NCBI GenBank assembly: GCA_951812525.1
Contig: OX638316.1
Span: 3,652,506-3,716,505, forward strand
Length of the DNA: 64,000 bases
Source: an uncultured Poribacteria bacterium
Lineage (GTDB): Bacteria > Poribacteria > WGA-4E > WGA-3G
Reading direction: 5' to 3'
Made by a program: the position numbers and the translations under genes
Notes under the pieces: generated by a model
Databases searched by the model: none
Told to the model about the DNA's origin: nothing
What the model saw: only the letters and a program-made list of their open reading frames with translations
Shown: one piece after another, positions 1 to 8,552 of the stretch
Layout of the letters: every line of letters begins with the position of its first letter
Numbering within the stretch: position 1 is the stretch's first letter

Positions 1-1
1 A

Positions 2-91
2 TTGAAGGCACTGAAAACAGAGCACAAGGACATAACAGAAGTTTATCAACAGATGGTTCTCTGGCTAAGGAGTTATACAAAAAATCTATGA
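2..91 (+). CDS. C-terminal tail of an upstream gene (partial)
   Basis: The first 91 bases are open in one frame and end in TGA at 89-91, giving 29 residues (LKALKTEHKD followed by a mixed amphipathic stretch ending in YTKNL). The stop overlaps the ATG of the next gene in an ATGA arrangement, typical of translational coupling within an operon, so this is probably the true end of an upstream coding sequence and not chance. Too little remains to name the protein. Confidence 0.5.
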   Translation: MKALKTEHKDITEVYQQMVLWLRSYTKNL

Positions 92-1407
92 AACAGTTTA
101 TATGTCTACTCATTGCATTGTTTGTTATTTTACCAATGCAGACCCATCTCGCAAGTGCCGATGAATGGCATCAGTGGCGTGGCAAAGACCGCGAAGGCGT
201 TTGGAAGGAGACCGGTATCGTTGAAGCGTTTGAAGGCACTGAGATTCCGCTCCGTTGGCGTGTCCCTATCGGAAGCGGCTACAGCGGACCGAGTGTTGCG
301 GATGGACGTGTCTATGTCACTGATCGACTTACTAAACCGAAACAGGTCGAACGCGTTCACTGCTTTGACTGGGAGACAGGCGAATCCTTATGGTCATATA
401 CCTATGAATGTGTCTACAAGATTGATTACACGGCAGGACCCCGCGCGACTGTGACCGTACATGACGGACTCGCTTACGCCCTCGGCGCAATGGGACACCT
501 ACACTGTTTTGACGCTGTCACGGGTGAAATCGTATGGAAAAGAGACCTCAATGCCGAATATAATATTAATATGCCTATCTGGGGTATTGCCAGTGCACCT
601 ATTGTCGAGTCAGAAAACCTCATCGTTCAAATCGGCGGGAAGCCAAACGCTTGCATAGTCGCATTTGACCGGAAAACCGGCGAAGAAAAGTGGAAAGCAT
701 TGGACGACAACGCCTCTTATTCGGCACCAATCGTCATCACGCAATCCGGCAAACGTGTTCTCGTCTGTTGGACAGGTGCAAATATAGCGGGTCTTAACCC
801 ACAGACCGGTGAATCATATTGGCTTTATCCGTTTCTACCGGAAAGTTTTGAGATTGGTATTGCTACACCTGTTTTCGACCAAAACGAATTATTCATCACT
901 GATTTCCGTCTCGGATCTCTTCTTCTAAAGTTAGCACAAGATAAACAGGCAGTAGAACTCGGTTGGCATCGTAGGGGGAAGAACGAGCAGAATACCGATG
1001 CGCTTCAGACCACGATGGCAACGCCTGTCCGTTTTGGCGATTACATTTACGGTGTAGATAGCTACGGCGAACTTCGCTGTTTGGATGCGCGAAACGGCGA
1101 CCGAATTTGGGAAGACCTCTCCGCTGTACCGAAAGCACGCTGGAGCAATATCCATCTTATCAAACACCCAACAGCATCGGAAAATAGAGTCTGGATGTTC
1201 AACGAACGTGGTGAACTTCTTATAACAGATCTTTCTCCCGATGGGCTGAACATCATCAGCCGCGCGAAATTAATCGAACCGACACGCGATCAACTCAACC
1301 GCAGAGGTGGCGTTACATGGGCGCATCCCGCCTTTGCCTATAAACACGTCTTCGTCCGAAACGACAAAGAACTTGTTTGTGCCAACTTAGAAAAACCTAA
1401 AAAATAG
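88..1407 (+). CDS. Secreted PQQ-like beta-propeller repeat protein
   Basis: A 439-residue protein with a signal peptide (hydrophobic residues about 5-17, likely cleavage after LASA, residue 24), followed by W-H-Q-W-R-G at 27-32, the usual opening of exported PQQ-like propellers. Repeated blades with the G-x-x-x-W motif (for example TGESLW, TGEIVW, TGEEKW, NGDRIW) give a WD40/PQQ-like beta-propeller. Nothing shows that it binds PQQ or is a dehydrogenase; the family includes non-enzymatic scaffolds such as BamB. Its ATG overlaps the stop of the gene before it, and an M16 peptidase and a second propeller follow on the same strand. Likely periplasmic; exact role unknown. Confidence 0.85.
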   Translation: MKQFICLLIALFVILPMQTHLASADEWHQWRGKDREGVWKETGIVEAFEGTEIPLRWRVPIGSGYSGPSVADGRVYVTDRLTKPKQVERVHCFDWETGESLWSYTYECVYKIDYTAGPRATVTVHDGLAYALGAMGHLHCFDAVTGEIVWKRDLNAEYNINMPIWGIASAPIVESENLIVQIGGKPNACIVAFDRKTGEEKWKALDDNASYSAPIVITQSGKRVLVCWTGANIAGLNPQTGESYWLYPFLPESFEIGIATPVFDQNELFITDFRLGSLLLKLAQDKQAVELGWHRRGKNEQNTDALQTTMATPVRFGDYIYGVDSYGELRCLDARNGDRIWEDLSAVPKARWSNIHLIKHPTASENRVWMFNERGELLITDLSPDGLNIISRAKLIEPTRDQLNRRGGVTWAHPAFAYKHVFVRNDKELVCANLEKPKK

Positions 1408-1430
1408 AGTGAAACCATGGAGGCATAATA

Positions 1431-4424
1431 TTGGAAACCACTCGGATACCAGAAGTAGACTTACGTCCCGGCGAGCAACTGCACGGCTTTGAGGTGAAAG
1501 CCATCACACCCGTCGGCGAGTTACGGGCAGTGACCATCGAATTGGCGCATCAGCATACCGGTGCACGCCTGTTACATCTTTATACACACGATACTGAAAA
1601 CCTCTTCTCTATTAATTTTCCGACCCCGCCATCAGACGACACCGGCGTACCGCATATCCTTGAACATGCAGTCTTAGCAGGCTCCCAAAAATACCCCGTC
1701 AAAGAGCCGTTTTTTGAAATGATTAAGATGAGCATGGCAACATTTATCAACGCCATGACTGCTTCAGATCACACCTACTATCCAGTCGCCAGCAACGTCA
1801 AAAAGGATCTCTTTAACTTAGCGGAAGTCTACTTTGACGCCGTCTTCCATCCGCTTCTTACGGAAGAGACGTTTAAGCGTGAAGGACATCATCTCGCACC
1901 CGTCGATCCAGAGAATCCCACGGGCGACCTGAAGGTAACCGGCATCGTCTATAATGAGATGAAAGGTGTCTTTTCAGATCCTGAGTCGCGACTCTACCGA
2001 TCTATGACAAGCAGGCTACTCCCAGATACGCTGTATGCGCGTGAGTCTGGCGGCGATCCAGATGCCATTCCCGACCTTACCTACGAGCAGCTCAAAGGAT
2101 TCCACGAGACCTATTACCACCCAAGCAACGGTTACTTCTTCCTCTATGGCGATATTCCAACGCAGGACTATCTGACATTCCTTGCTGACAAGCTCGATGC
2201 CATTCCCAAGAACGAGGCGAGTGCATCCATGCGACCTCTCCGTTCGGAAGTTACGCACCAACAAAGGTGGGAAGCTCCACAAAGCGTGAAGGATACCTAT
2301 CCTGTTGGTGCTGATGAACCGCTCGAAGAAAAAACGTACCTCATGTTAAGTTGGCTCATCGGGGACGCAACCGATCCTGAAGACGTTATCCTATGCCGTC
2401 TTTTAAGCCTAATCTTGCTCGGAAATGAGGCTGCACCGCTCCGACAGGCGATTATTGATTCTAAACTCGGTGCCGACTTGGTTTACTCCGGTGCCAGTTC
2501 TATCGGACCCGCGGGCACATTTTATGTCGGACTCAAGGGTAGTGAAGCCGACCGCGCCGAGACGTTTACACAACTGGTTACCGACACGCTAACACAGATT
2601 GCGGATTCAGAAATTGACAGCGAGAAAATCGAAGCCGCATTCCAGCAAGCCACATACTACTTCCAAGAAGTCGCTCCGATGTTTCCACTTCGGATGCTCT
2701 ATCGTGTCATCGAAGCGTGGATATACGAGAAAAATTCGGACACCTTCTTAAAACTGGGAGACAGCCTCGCAACTGTTCGGCAGCGGTGGCAGGAGAACCC
2801 AGCGATTTTCAATGAACTGATTCGTGAGCGTCTGGTCGACAATCCACACCGTCTGTTGAGTGTGTTATCCCCAGATCAAGATATGCAGGCAAAAATTGAG
2901 GCTGAACTCGTAGAACGTATGAAAGCAACGCGGGCGCAATTAACGGATGAGCAGGTCCAACAGATTGCTGCGGATGCCGCTGAATTGGAACGCCTCAATG
3001 GACAACCCAACGCCCCCGAAGCGTTGGCAAAACTCCCGCAGCTGCAGGTTAGCGATTTGCCTGAGAAACCGAGGCATATCCCAACAGTCGTTGAAAAGGT
3101 CGCTGGACGTGATCTGCTCAAGAACGATGTCTTTGCCAACGGTGTAAACTATTTTGTGCTGAACTTTGACTTGCAAGGGTTGCCTGAGCATCTCTGGACG
3201 TATTTACCGAGGTATGCCGATGCCATTAGCAAACTCGGTGCTGCTGGCATGAACTACGCAGAGATCGCGCAGCGGACATCGGCAGTTACCGGTGGAATTG
3301 GGTGTTCACCCGGATTCACAACGCACGCATTGGATCCCAACCGATCTCTGTTGAACTTGAATTTCCATCTCAAAGCACTCGATGAAAAAATGGAATCCGC
3401 ATTGGATGTCCTGCATGACCTCGTTTTTGATGTGGATCCGCGGGATACGGAACGCCTTCGCGATGTTCTCGTCCAGGCTGTCGCCGAATACCGCACGGAG
3501 ATGATCCACGACGGCTCAGGCACGGCAATTCACCACGCTTCGCGCGGTCTGTCACCCCAAGCACACCTCGCCGAGATCGTTAGCGGACTTCCGCAACTCC
3601 GCAGTAGTGAAACGCTACTCAACGGTTTTGACGAACTTAATACCGACTTAATGGGTCATATAGAAGAGATTCGTGATTTCTTGCTGACTCGTGGGCGGGT
3701 AACCGCAAGTTTCACAGGTTCAGACACCACCTTTGAGCAGACACGCGCAAGATTGGGTGGGTGGCTCGACAAGATGCGGGATGAACCGATTACTGCAGTG
3801 CCGATAGCGTTTCAGCCGTATGATACGCCACCGAGAGAAGGCTTGGCGGGTCCGATTCAGATTGCGCATTGTGCACATGTGATACCTGCCCCGCACTATT
3901 CGCATCCGGATTCAACGCTACTCAGCATCGGCGCGCATATCCTGAGGCTGGATTACATCATGAGTGAAATCCGCTTTAAGGGCAATGCTTACGGTGCGTG
4001 GTTTAACTATAGTCCGTTGGATGGACATCTGTATCAAGCCTCGTATCGCGATCCACACGTCGCACGCACCCTCAACGTCTTCGCGCAGACTGTCGATTAC
4101 GTCAAACAGGTAGAATGGACGCAGACAGACATTGATCGGGCGATTATCGCCACCGCAAAAAATGGTGAAAAACCGATTCGTCCCAGTCAAGCGGCAAGCG
4201 ACGCACTCGGTCAACACCTTACTGGACAGACACGTGAGATGCGAGAAGAACGCTATGCGCAACTCCGTCGGGCAACCCCTGCCGAAGTAAAACGCGCGCT
4301 TCTCGAACTCTTAGAGGAGCACAGAGACAAAGCTGCAGTGTGTGCCGTTTCCAGCCGTGAAAAACTGGAAGCTGCTAACAGTGAACTGGCGCAACCACTT
4401 GTCATTGAGGACATTTTAGCCTAA
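1431..4424 (+). CDS. M16C metallopeptidase, presequence-protease (PreP/Cym1) type
   Basis: A 997-residue zinc peptidase of the pitrilysin/insulinase superfamily. The inverted zinc motif HILEH lies at residues 75-79, where Glu78 is the expected catalytic base, and the third ligand is expected at Glu176 in NEMKG. The length fits the PreP group, in which two homologous halves form a closed chamber that degrades short peptides. There is no signal peptide, so it is probably cytoplasmic. The start is TTG at 1431; a GGAGG site at 1419-1423 lies 7 bases upstream and supports it. It sits between two PQQ-like propellers with short gaps, so co-transcription is likely. The substrate cannot be told from sequence. 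Confidence 0.93.
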   Translation: METTRIPEVDLRPGEQLHGFEVKAITPVGELRAVTIELAHQHTGARLLHLYTHDTENLFSINFPTPPSDDTGVPHILEHAVLAGSQKYPVKEPFFEMIKMSMATFINAMTASDHTYYPVASNVKKDLFNLAEVYFDAVFHPLLTEETFKREGHHLAPVDPENPTGDLKVTGIVYNEMKGVFSDPESRLYRSMTSRLLPDTLYARESGGDPDAIPDLTYEQLKGFHETYYHPSNGYFFLYGDIPTQDYLTFLADKLDAIPKNEASASMRPLRSEVTHQQRWEAPQSVKDTYPVGADEPLEEKTYLMLSWLIGDATDPEDVILCRLLSLILLGNEAAPLRQAIIDSKLGADLVYSGASSIGPAGTFYVGLKGSEADRAETFTQLVTDTLTQIADSEIDSEKIEAAFQQATYYFQEVAPMFPLRMLYRVIEAWIYEKNSDTFLKLGDSLATVRQRWQENPAIFNELIRERLVDNPHRLLSVLSPDQDMQAKIEAELVERMKATRAQLTDEQVQQIAADAAELERLNGQPNAPEALAKLPQLQVSDLPEKPRHIPTVVEKVAGRDLLKNDVFANGVNYFVLNFDLQGLPEHLWTYLPRYADAISKLGAAGMNYAEIAQRTSAVTGGIGCSPGFTTHALDPNRSLLNLNFHLKALDEKMESALDVLHDLVFDVDPRDTERLRDVLVQAVAEYRTEMIHDGSGTAIHHASRGLSPQAHLAEIVSGLPQLRSSETLLNGFDELNTDLMGHIEEIRDFLLTRGRVTASFTGSDTTFEQTRARLGGWLDKMRDEPITAVPIAFQPYDTPPREGLAGPIQIAHCAHVIPAPHYSHPDSTLLSIGAHILRLDYIMSEIRFKGNAYGAWFNYSPLDGHLYQASYRDPHVARTLNVFAQTVDYVKQVEWTQTDIDRAIIATAKNGEKPIRPSQAASDALGQHLTGQTREMREERYAQLRRATPAEVKRALLELLEEHRDKAAVCAVSSREKLEAANSELAQPLVIEDILA

Positions 4425-4480
4425 ATCAACTTTGAAAGCCTATAACCTAAAACTGATAACCAAACACGAAAGGAATTAAA

Positions 4481-5815
4481 ATGGTAAGAAGAATCGCAAT
4501 TTTGACACTATGCTTATGTGTTTTGGTAACGATTGCAGCAAGTGCAGCACAGCCTGTCGACTTTGAGAAAAATTGGCATCACTGGCGCGGTCCGTATGCT
4601 ACCGGTGTCGCTGCAGATGCTAACCCACCAATCACATGGAGTGCAACCGAAAATATTCGCTGGAAAGTGGCGATTCCGGGCGTAGGACATGCCACACCAA
4701 TTATCTGGGGCGACAAAATTTTCATCCAGACCGCTATTGAGATAGAAAAAGGGAAAGCTGAAGCGTCGGATGATAGCAATCCATTCAGCGGTTTCTTTGG
4801 CGGGAGGAATGAAGGTCCAGCGTATAAATTCGACCTTCTCGCCATCAATCGGAGTGATGGCAGCGTTCTTTGGCATAAGACCCTTCGAGAAGTAGCACCT
4901 CACGAGGGAACGCACCGAGATGCAAACTTCGCCTCAAATTCGCCAGTTACTGATGGTGAATTTGTCTACGCCTATTTCGGTTCACGCGGACTCTACTGTG
5001 TAGATATGGACGGAAATGTCAAATGGGAAAAAGATGTTGGTACGATGTATAAGCGAAACACCTTCGGCGAAGGAAGTTCCCCTGTTCTCTATGACAATAC
5101 GCTCGTTATCGTTCAGGACCACGAGGGCGATTCCTTTATTACTGCTCTTGATAAACGCACAGGAGATGTCCTCTGGAAAACGAATCGCAACGAAGGGACG
5201 ACATGGTTCTCTCCTATCGTTGTTGAAAACGACGGGAAACCACAGATAGTTACTGCTGGAACAAATCGCGTTCGTAGTTATGATTTGGCGACTGGTAAAC
5301 TTTTGTGGGACGGTGGCGGCTTGACTCGCAATTCCATTCCTTCACCTGTTGCTGCAGGTGAGTTTGTCTATCTCATGAGTGGTTTTCGTGGCAACGCCTT
5401 GCAGGCAGTTTCCCTCGCATCAGCGGAAGGCGATATTAGTGGTTCAGATGCCATTGTCTGGGAATTCAATCGGGATACACCGTATGTGCCGTCGCCACTC
5501 CTCTCTGAGGGTATAATTTACTTCCTGAAAAGTAATGACGGTATACTGTCAGCTTTCAATACCGAAACTGGACAGGCACACTATGGACCCGTACGTCTAA
5601 AAGGTGTTTCTGGCGTTTATGCCTCCATCGTTGGTGCCGGAGATCGGCTTTACATCGCCGGACGGAACGGAGTCGTGAATGTTGTCCAACAGGGGCCCGA
5701 TTTTAAAATTTTGGCGGAAAACAGTCTTGACGACAGTTTCAACGCATCCCCAGCGATTGTGGGTAACGAATTATACCTTCGCGGTAGTGGACACCTCTAC
5801 TGCATAGCGGAATAA
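4481..5815 (+). CDS. Secreted PQQ-like beta-propeller repeat protein
   Basis: A 444-residue protein with a signal peptide (cleavage near SAA, residues 21-23) and the motif WHHWRGP soon after, as in the propeller at 88-1407. Blade motifs include DGSVLW, DGNVKW, TGDVLW and TGKLLW, and the C-terminus ends with a blade-closing GHLYCIAE segment. Alignment by eye shows the same architecture as the first propeller but low identity, so the two are paralogues and not a recent duplication. An AAAGGAATT site precedes the ATG. It closes the cluster: a strong intrinsic terminator follows 21 bases after the stop. Likely periplasmic; ligand and activity unknown. Confidence 0.87.
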   Translation: MVRRIAILTLCLCVLVTIAASAAQPVDFEKNWHHWRGPYATGVAADANPPITWSATENIRWKVAIPGVGHATPIIWGDKIFIQTAIEIEKGKAEASDDSNPFSGFFGGRNEGPAYKFDLLAINRSDGSVLWHKTLREVAPHEGTHRDANFASNSPVTDGEFVYAYFGSRGLYCVDMDGNVKWEKDVGTMYKRNTFGEGSSPVLYDNTLVIVQDHEGDSFITALDKRTGDVLWKTNRNEGTTWFSPIVVENDGKPQIVTAGTNRVRSYDLATGKLLWDGGGLTRNSIPSPVAAGEFVYLMSGFRGNALQAVSLASAEGDISGSDAIVWEFNRDTPYVPSPLLSEGIIYFLKSNDGILSAFNTETGQAHYGPVRLKGVSGVYASIVGAGDRLYIAGRNGVVNVVQQGPDFKILAENSLDDSFNASPAIVGNELYLRGSGHLYCIAE

Positions 5816-5836
5816 TCAATCAATATCTTCACCATA

Positions 5837-5863
5837 GGGCGGGACCTTGTCCTGCCCTTTTTT
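5837..5863 (+). terminator. Rho-independent terminator after the propeller/M16 cluster
   Basis: A 9-bp stem (GGGCGGGAC pairing with GTCCTGCCC, one G-U pair) with a CTT loop is followed by six T residues. It lies 21 bases downstream of the stop at 5815 and is in the correct orientation for the forward cluster. Confidence 0.9.
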
Positions 5864-5886
5864 CTTCCACGATCCAGACGACACTC

Positions 5887-5991
5887 TTGGAAATTCTATA
5901 ATCTTGTGAATCCTGATTCAGACAAATGGGCGTTGGGTTTCGCGGTCGCTCAACCCAACCTACGAGTTAACGACTCACTGCTGACCGCTAC
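5887..5991. repeat. Mosaic of three short interspersed repeat modules
   Basis: Three modules seen again elsewhere in the window lie side by side: an AATCCTGATTCAGACAAA type (also near 41450-41480, 59551-59590 and, diverged, 40461-40500); a palindromic GTTGGGTTnnnAACCCAAC type (also near 40407 and 46451-46520); and an ACTGCTGACCGCT type (also near 51711, 58033 and 59604). They sit between the terminator and the convergent SDR gene, outside coding sequence. Confidence 0.65.
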
Positions 5992-6738
5992 CTAATACGT
6001 CGCTCTTCCACCGCTCACATCGTAGCACTGTCCCGTCACAAAACTCGCCTCATCTGAAGCCAAGAAGTTCACGACAGCCGCAACTTCCTCTGGTTTCCCG
6101 ACGCGCCCCAATGGAATCTTACTCACCATATAGTCGATTGTCGATTGTGCCATGCCCTCCAGAATCGGCGTTTCAATAACCGCAGGGGACACCGCATTCA
6201 CACGGATGTTATAGTCCGTCACCTCTTTAGCGAGTGCCTTCGTGAGGGTAATAACACCCCCTTTGGACACCGAATACGGGATGAGCGTCGGATTGCCCTC
6301 TTTACCAGCAATTGAGGCGATATTCACAATCCTACCGTAATTCTGCGCAATCATCGGACTAATAACCGCTTTACAACACAGAAAAACGCCCGAGAGGTTT
6401 ACAGCTATCACGGCATCCCAATCTGCCTCTTCTAAGTCAGTTAGCGGAAGCGTTCGTCCCGCGATTCCGGCGTTGTTAACGAGGATATCAACGCGACCGA
6501 GCGTCGAGATCACGTTCTCAACAGCGGCATTAACATCCTTGGACTGTGTAACGTCGGCTTGAATGGGCAATGATCTACGCCCGATGCCTTCTATTTCCTG
6601 TGCCACAGATTTTGCGGCGTCTATGTTCAAATCCAGGATAGCAACATCTGCCCCGGCTTCCGCAAGCCTGATCGCAATGGCTTTTCCAATACCTTGTCCG
6701 GCACCTGTCACGATCGCAATTTTATTGTCTAAGTTCAT
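5992..6738 (-). CDS. SDR-family NAD(P)-dependent oxidoreductase (FabG-like)
   Basis: A 248-residue classical short-chain dehydrogenase. The Rossmann motif TGAGQGIG is at 11-18, NNAG at 88-91, and the catalytic Ser142, Tyr155 and Lys159 (Y-S-V-S-K) are present. The C-terminus has the usual ASFVTGQCYDVSGG segment. An acidic Asp at the end of beta-2 (ILDLN) suggests a preference for NAD over NADP. It is the last gene of a reverse operon and starts 3 bases after the stop of the AhpD-like gene. The substrate is unknown; FabG-type, gluconate-type and sugar-acid dehydrogenases cannot be separated by eye. Confidence 0.92.
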   Translation of the reverse strand: MNLDNKIAIVTGAGQGIGKAIAIRLAEAGADVAILDLNIDAAKSVAQEIEGIGRRSLPIQADVTQSKDVNAAVENVISTLGRVDILVNNAGIAGRTLPLTDLEEADWDAVIAVNLSGVFLCCKAVISPMIAQNYGRIVNIASIAGKEGNPTLIPYSVSKGGVITLTKALAKEVTDYNIRVNAVSPAVIETPILEGMAQSTIDYMVSKIPLGRVGKPEEVAAVVNFLASDEASFVTGQCYDVSGGRATY

Positions 6739-6741
6739 ATT

Positions 6742-7320
6742 TTAATTCTCACTTGCTAAATGCAAGCTTTCCCTCCTCTCTTCCAAAAACGCGTCTAATT
6801 CAATTCCGAATGCGTCGGCTATCCGATTGACATAACAGAAAAACCCAACGACCTCTACGATCACAAAAAGTGCTTCGTCAGTGAGTCCATAACTTCGGAG
6901 ATGTTCCAAATCTGCTGGTGTAACAGTAGCTGCCGACTTCGTTACCTTGACTGCGAATTCAAGCATGGCTTTCGTGGCTTCGTCAATATCAGCACTTCGG
7001 AAGTCCTTCGTAAACACTGCAATCTGTTCGTCTGTGAGTTGAACCCGCAACTCATCTGCGTGCGCAACTATTCAGTAATCGCATTCATTCACTTTCGAGA
7101 CAACGGTAGCGATCATCTCCCGTTGCATCCGACTCAGAGGGCAGTCCTCGTCGAACATGACCGCTAAGTAAAGTTCGACAAAAGCGCGCATACTCTTCGG
7201 ACGCACACTGAAAAGTTTGACGATATTGAAAATTTCACCTGCCCGCGCCTTGGCAGCATCGTATTCCTCTTTCACGATGCCGGTTGCGTCAGCCTCATCT
7301 ACAGTCTGTATCCATGCCAT
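6742..7320 (-). CDS. Probable selenoprotein: AhpD-like/carboxymuconolactone-decarboxylase family peroxidase-related protein (CxxU)
   Basis: Two open frames (7072-7320 and the frame ending at 6742) are the two halves of one 192-residue AhpD-like protein, in the same reading frame and separated only by TGA at 7074-7072. The family motif CxxCxxxH reads C80-D-Y-(TGA83)-I-V-A-H87, so the TGA falls exactly at the second redox cysteine. The half upstream matches the peroxidase-related subfamily N-terminus (MAWIQTVDEADATG, then LSRMQREMIATVVS); the half downstream continues without a gap to a normal C-terminus. A hairpin at SECIS distance follows the TGA (listed separately). Known AhpD enzymes use the CxxC pair for thiol-dependent peroxide reduction, and AhpD-like selenoproteins have been reported from marine metagenomes. 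The start ATG at 7320 has a GGAG site 7 bases upstream, inside the end of the preceding gene. A plain nonsense mutation is the main alternative. Confidence 0.8.
7035..7054 (-). promoter_or_regulatory. Candidate bacterial SECIS hairpin in the AhpD-like gene
   Basis: Directly downstream of the in-frame TGA (7074-7072, reverse strand) come 17 unpaired bases and then a perfect 7-bp stem: T-GAGTTG pairing with CAACTC-A, closing a 6-base loop CGGGTT. The loop begins 24 nt after the TGA and has G at its second position. Published bacterial SECIS rules ask for a loop about 16-37 nt after the UGA with a G among its first two bases, so both hold. The hairpin is inside coding sequence (codons for D-E-L-R-V-Q-L-T), as bacterial SECIS elements are. 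The structure was judged by eye; no energy was computed. Confidence 0.7.
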
Positions 7321-7322
7321 AT

Positions 7323-8552
7323 TTACGCTCCGATTACAACCCCGTATTCACCGACCACAGCACCTTTATGCCCCGTCTGGTAGTGCAAATGCCGTTCACC
7401 GACAATAGGTTGTGTGCTTTGCACCTCGACTGTGCCGCGCACTTTTCCCATCGCACCTTCATCCATATCTACACAGCAGAGTGGCTTAATTTGGCGATGC
7501 ACCTGCCGATGAATATCGCCCTGTTTATTACGGATAATAATGTTGACAAAGGCATCTGCCTCTCCAACGTTAAGAAATCTGAACCAGTCCCAAGCACCCG
7601 CTGCGACTTCTGGGAAAAAGAGCCGGATACCAACCTGCCCTCCCTCTACAGATGCGCCGGGCAGATCGATAATAGCAGTCCCACTTTGCATGTGGCGTTC
7701 GGCTACAACCGGCTGATTGCTGCTGACCTCTATAGAGGATTTCACTTTAATGTCATCTATATCCGGTGTCCAGCACTCAAAGGGTCTCAATGGACTGTGT
7801 CTTTTGGTCCATGTCGATTCGGCATTGTCATCTTTACGCGCAATCATGGTTACCTCTGCAGGCTCCCTTCCTACATTGACGATCACGACCCAATCTTCCC
7901 ATGCCGGTCCGACCTCCGGAAAAAAGAGGGTACGCGGAGCATCTGTGATCACTTGCCCAAATTGTCCAACACACGTCTTCCCGCCTTGATAGTGGAGATG
8001 GCGTTCACCGACAATGGGTTGTGAACTTTGCATCTCAACCGTGCCGCTGACATTCCCCATCACCTCTTCATTGAGATCCCAACAGCAGAGCGGATCAATG
8101 ACATGGTGACGTTGCCGCAGCACATCGCCGTTGCGGTTTCGAACGGTAATGTTAACGTGTGCATCCACTTCACCAACGTTTAGGACACGGAACCAATCGT
8201 GCGCACCTGAAACCAATTCTGGAAAGAAGAGGCGTTGTCCGACCGTCCCGTATTCTGGAGCTGCACCGACAAAATCGAGCACATTCGTGTCCTTGTGCAT
8301 GTGCCGTTCTGCCACAATGGGTTGGTCGGCACTGAACTGCATCGAGGAATTTTCTTTAATCTCCTCAACGTTTGGGGTCCAGCACTCGAAGGGATGTATC
8401 ATTTTCTCTTCTGACCAAGTGGGTTGTCCGTTTTCAGCATGTCGCGCGATCGCAGTCACACGCGTCGGTTCAGTCCCCACGTTGGTAACTTGGACCCAGT
8501 CTTGCCACTCTGGACCTACTTCTGGAAAATAGAGCGTTGTTGCACCTGCCAT
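7323..8552 (-). CDS. Four-repeat protein of unknown function with ERHxH motifs
   Basis: A 409-residue protein made of four tandem repeats of about 100 residues in an A-B-A-B order. Each repeat opens with L-[FY]-F-P-E-[VL] and an x-D-W strand, continues with N-V-G, has a Cys-rich turn (PFECW in A, PLCC in B), and closes with QP-[IV]-V-[AG]-ERH-[ML]. The QPIVAER segment recalls repeat domains of bacterial surface proteins annotated as DUF5719-like; this is a resemblance only. There is no signal peptide, so it may be cytoplasmic. The start is well placed behind GAGGGAGGAA. It is the first gene of the operon and ends 2 bases before the AhpD-like start, so a redox or metal-linked role is possible but unproven. 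Confidence 0.7.
   Translation of the reverse strand: MAGATTLYFPEVGPEWQDWVQVTNVGTEPTRVTAIARHAENGQPTWSEEKMIHPFECWTPNVEEIKENSSMQFSADQPIVAERHMHKDTNVLDFVGAAPEYGTVGQRLFFPELVSGAHDWFRVLNVGEVDAHVNITVRNRNGDVLRQRHHVIDPLCCWDLNEEVMGNVSGTVEMQSSQPIVGERHLHYQGGKTCVGQFGQVITDAPRTLFFPEVGPAWEDWVVIVNVGREPAEVTMIARKDDNAESTWTKRHSPLRPFECWTPDIDDIKVKSSIEVSSNQPVVAERHMQSGTAIIDLPGASVEGGQVGIRLFFPEVAAGAWDWFRFLNVGEADAFVNIIIRNKQGDIHRQVHRQIKPLCCVDMDEGAMGKVRGTVEVQSTQPIVGERHLHYQTGHKGAVVGEYGVVIGA

Noticed and set aside
3918-4262. Reverse frame inside the M16 peptidase gene
   Set aside because: It is opposite a conserved coding region and shows no domain or ribosome site.
6742-7320. Two separate short genes or a simple pseudogene
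   Set aside because: Both halves lie in one frame, the TGA is exactly at a redox Cys codon, a SECIS-like hairpin follows, and no other damage is seen. A nonsense mutation remains the alternative and is stated.
7284-8024. A 246-codon forward frame opposite the repeat protein, with further antisense frames at 7717-7989 and 8131-8532
   Set aside because: These are opposite the four-repeat gene. The repeated sequence itself keeps the complement open; there is no ribosome site and no recognisable protein.
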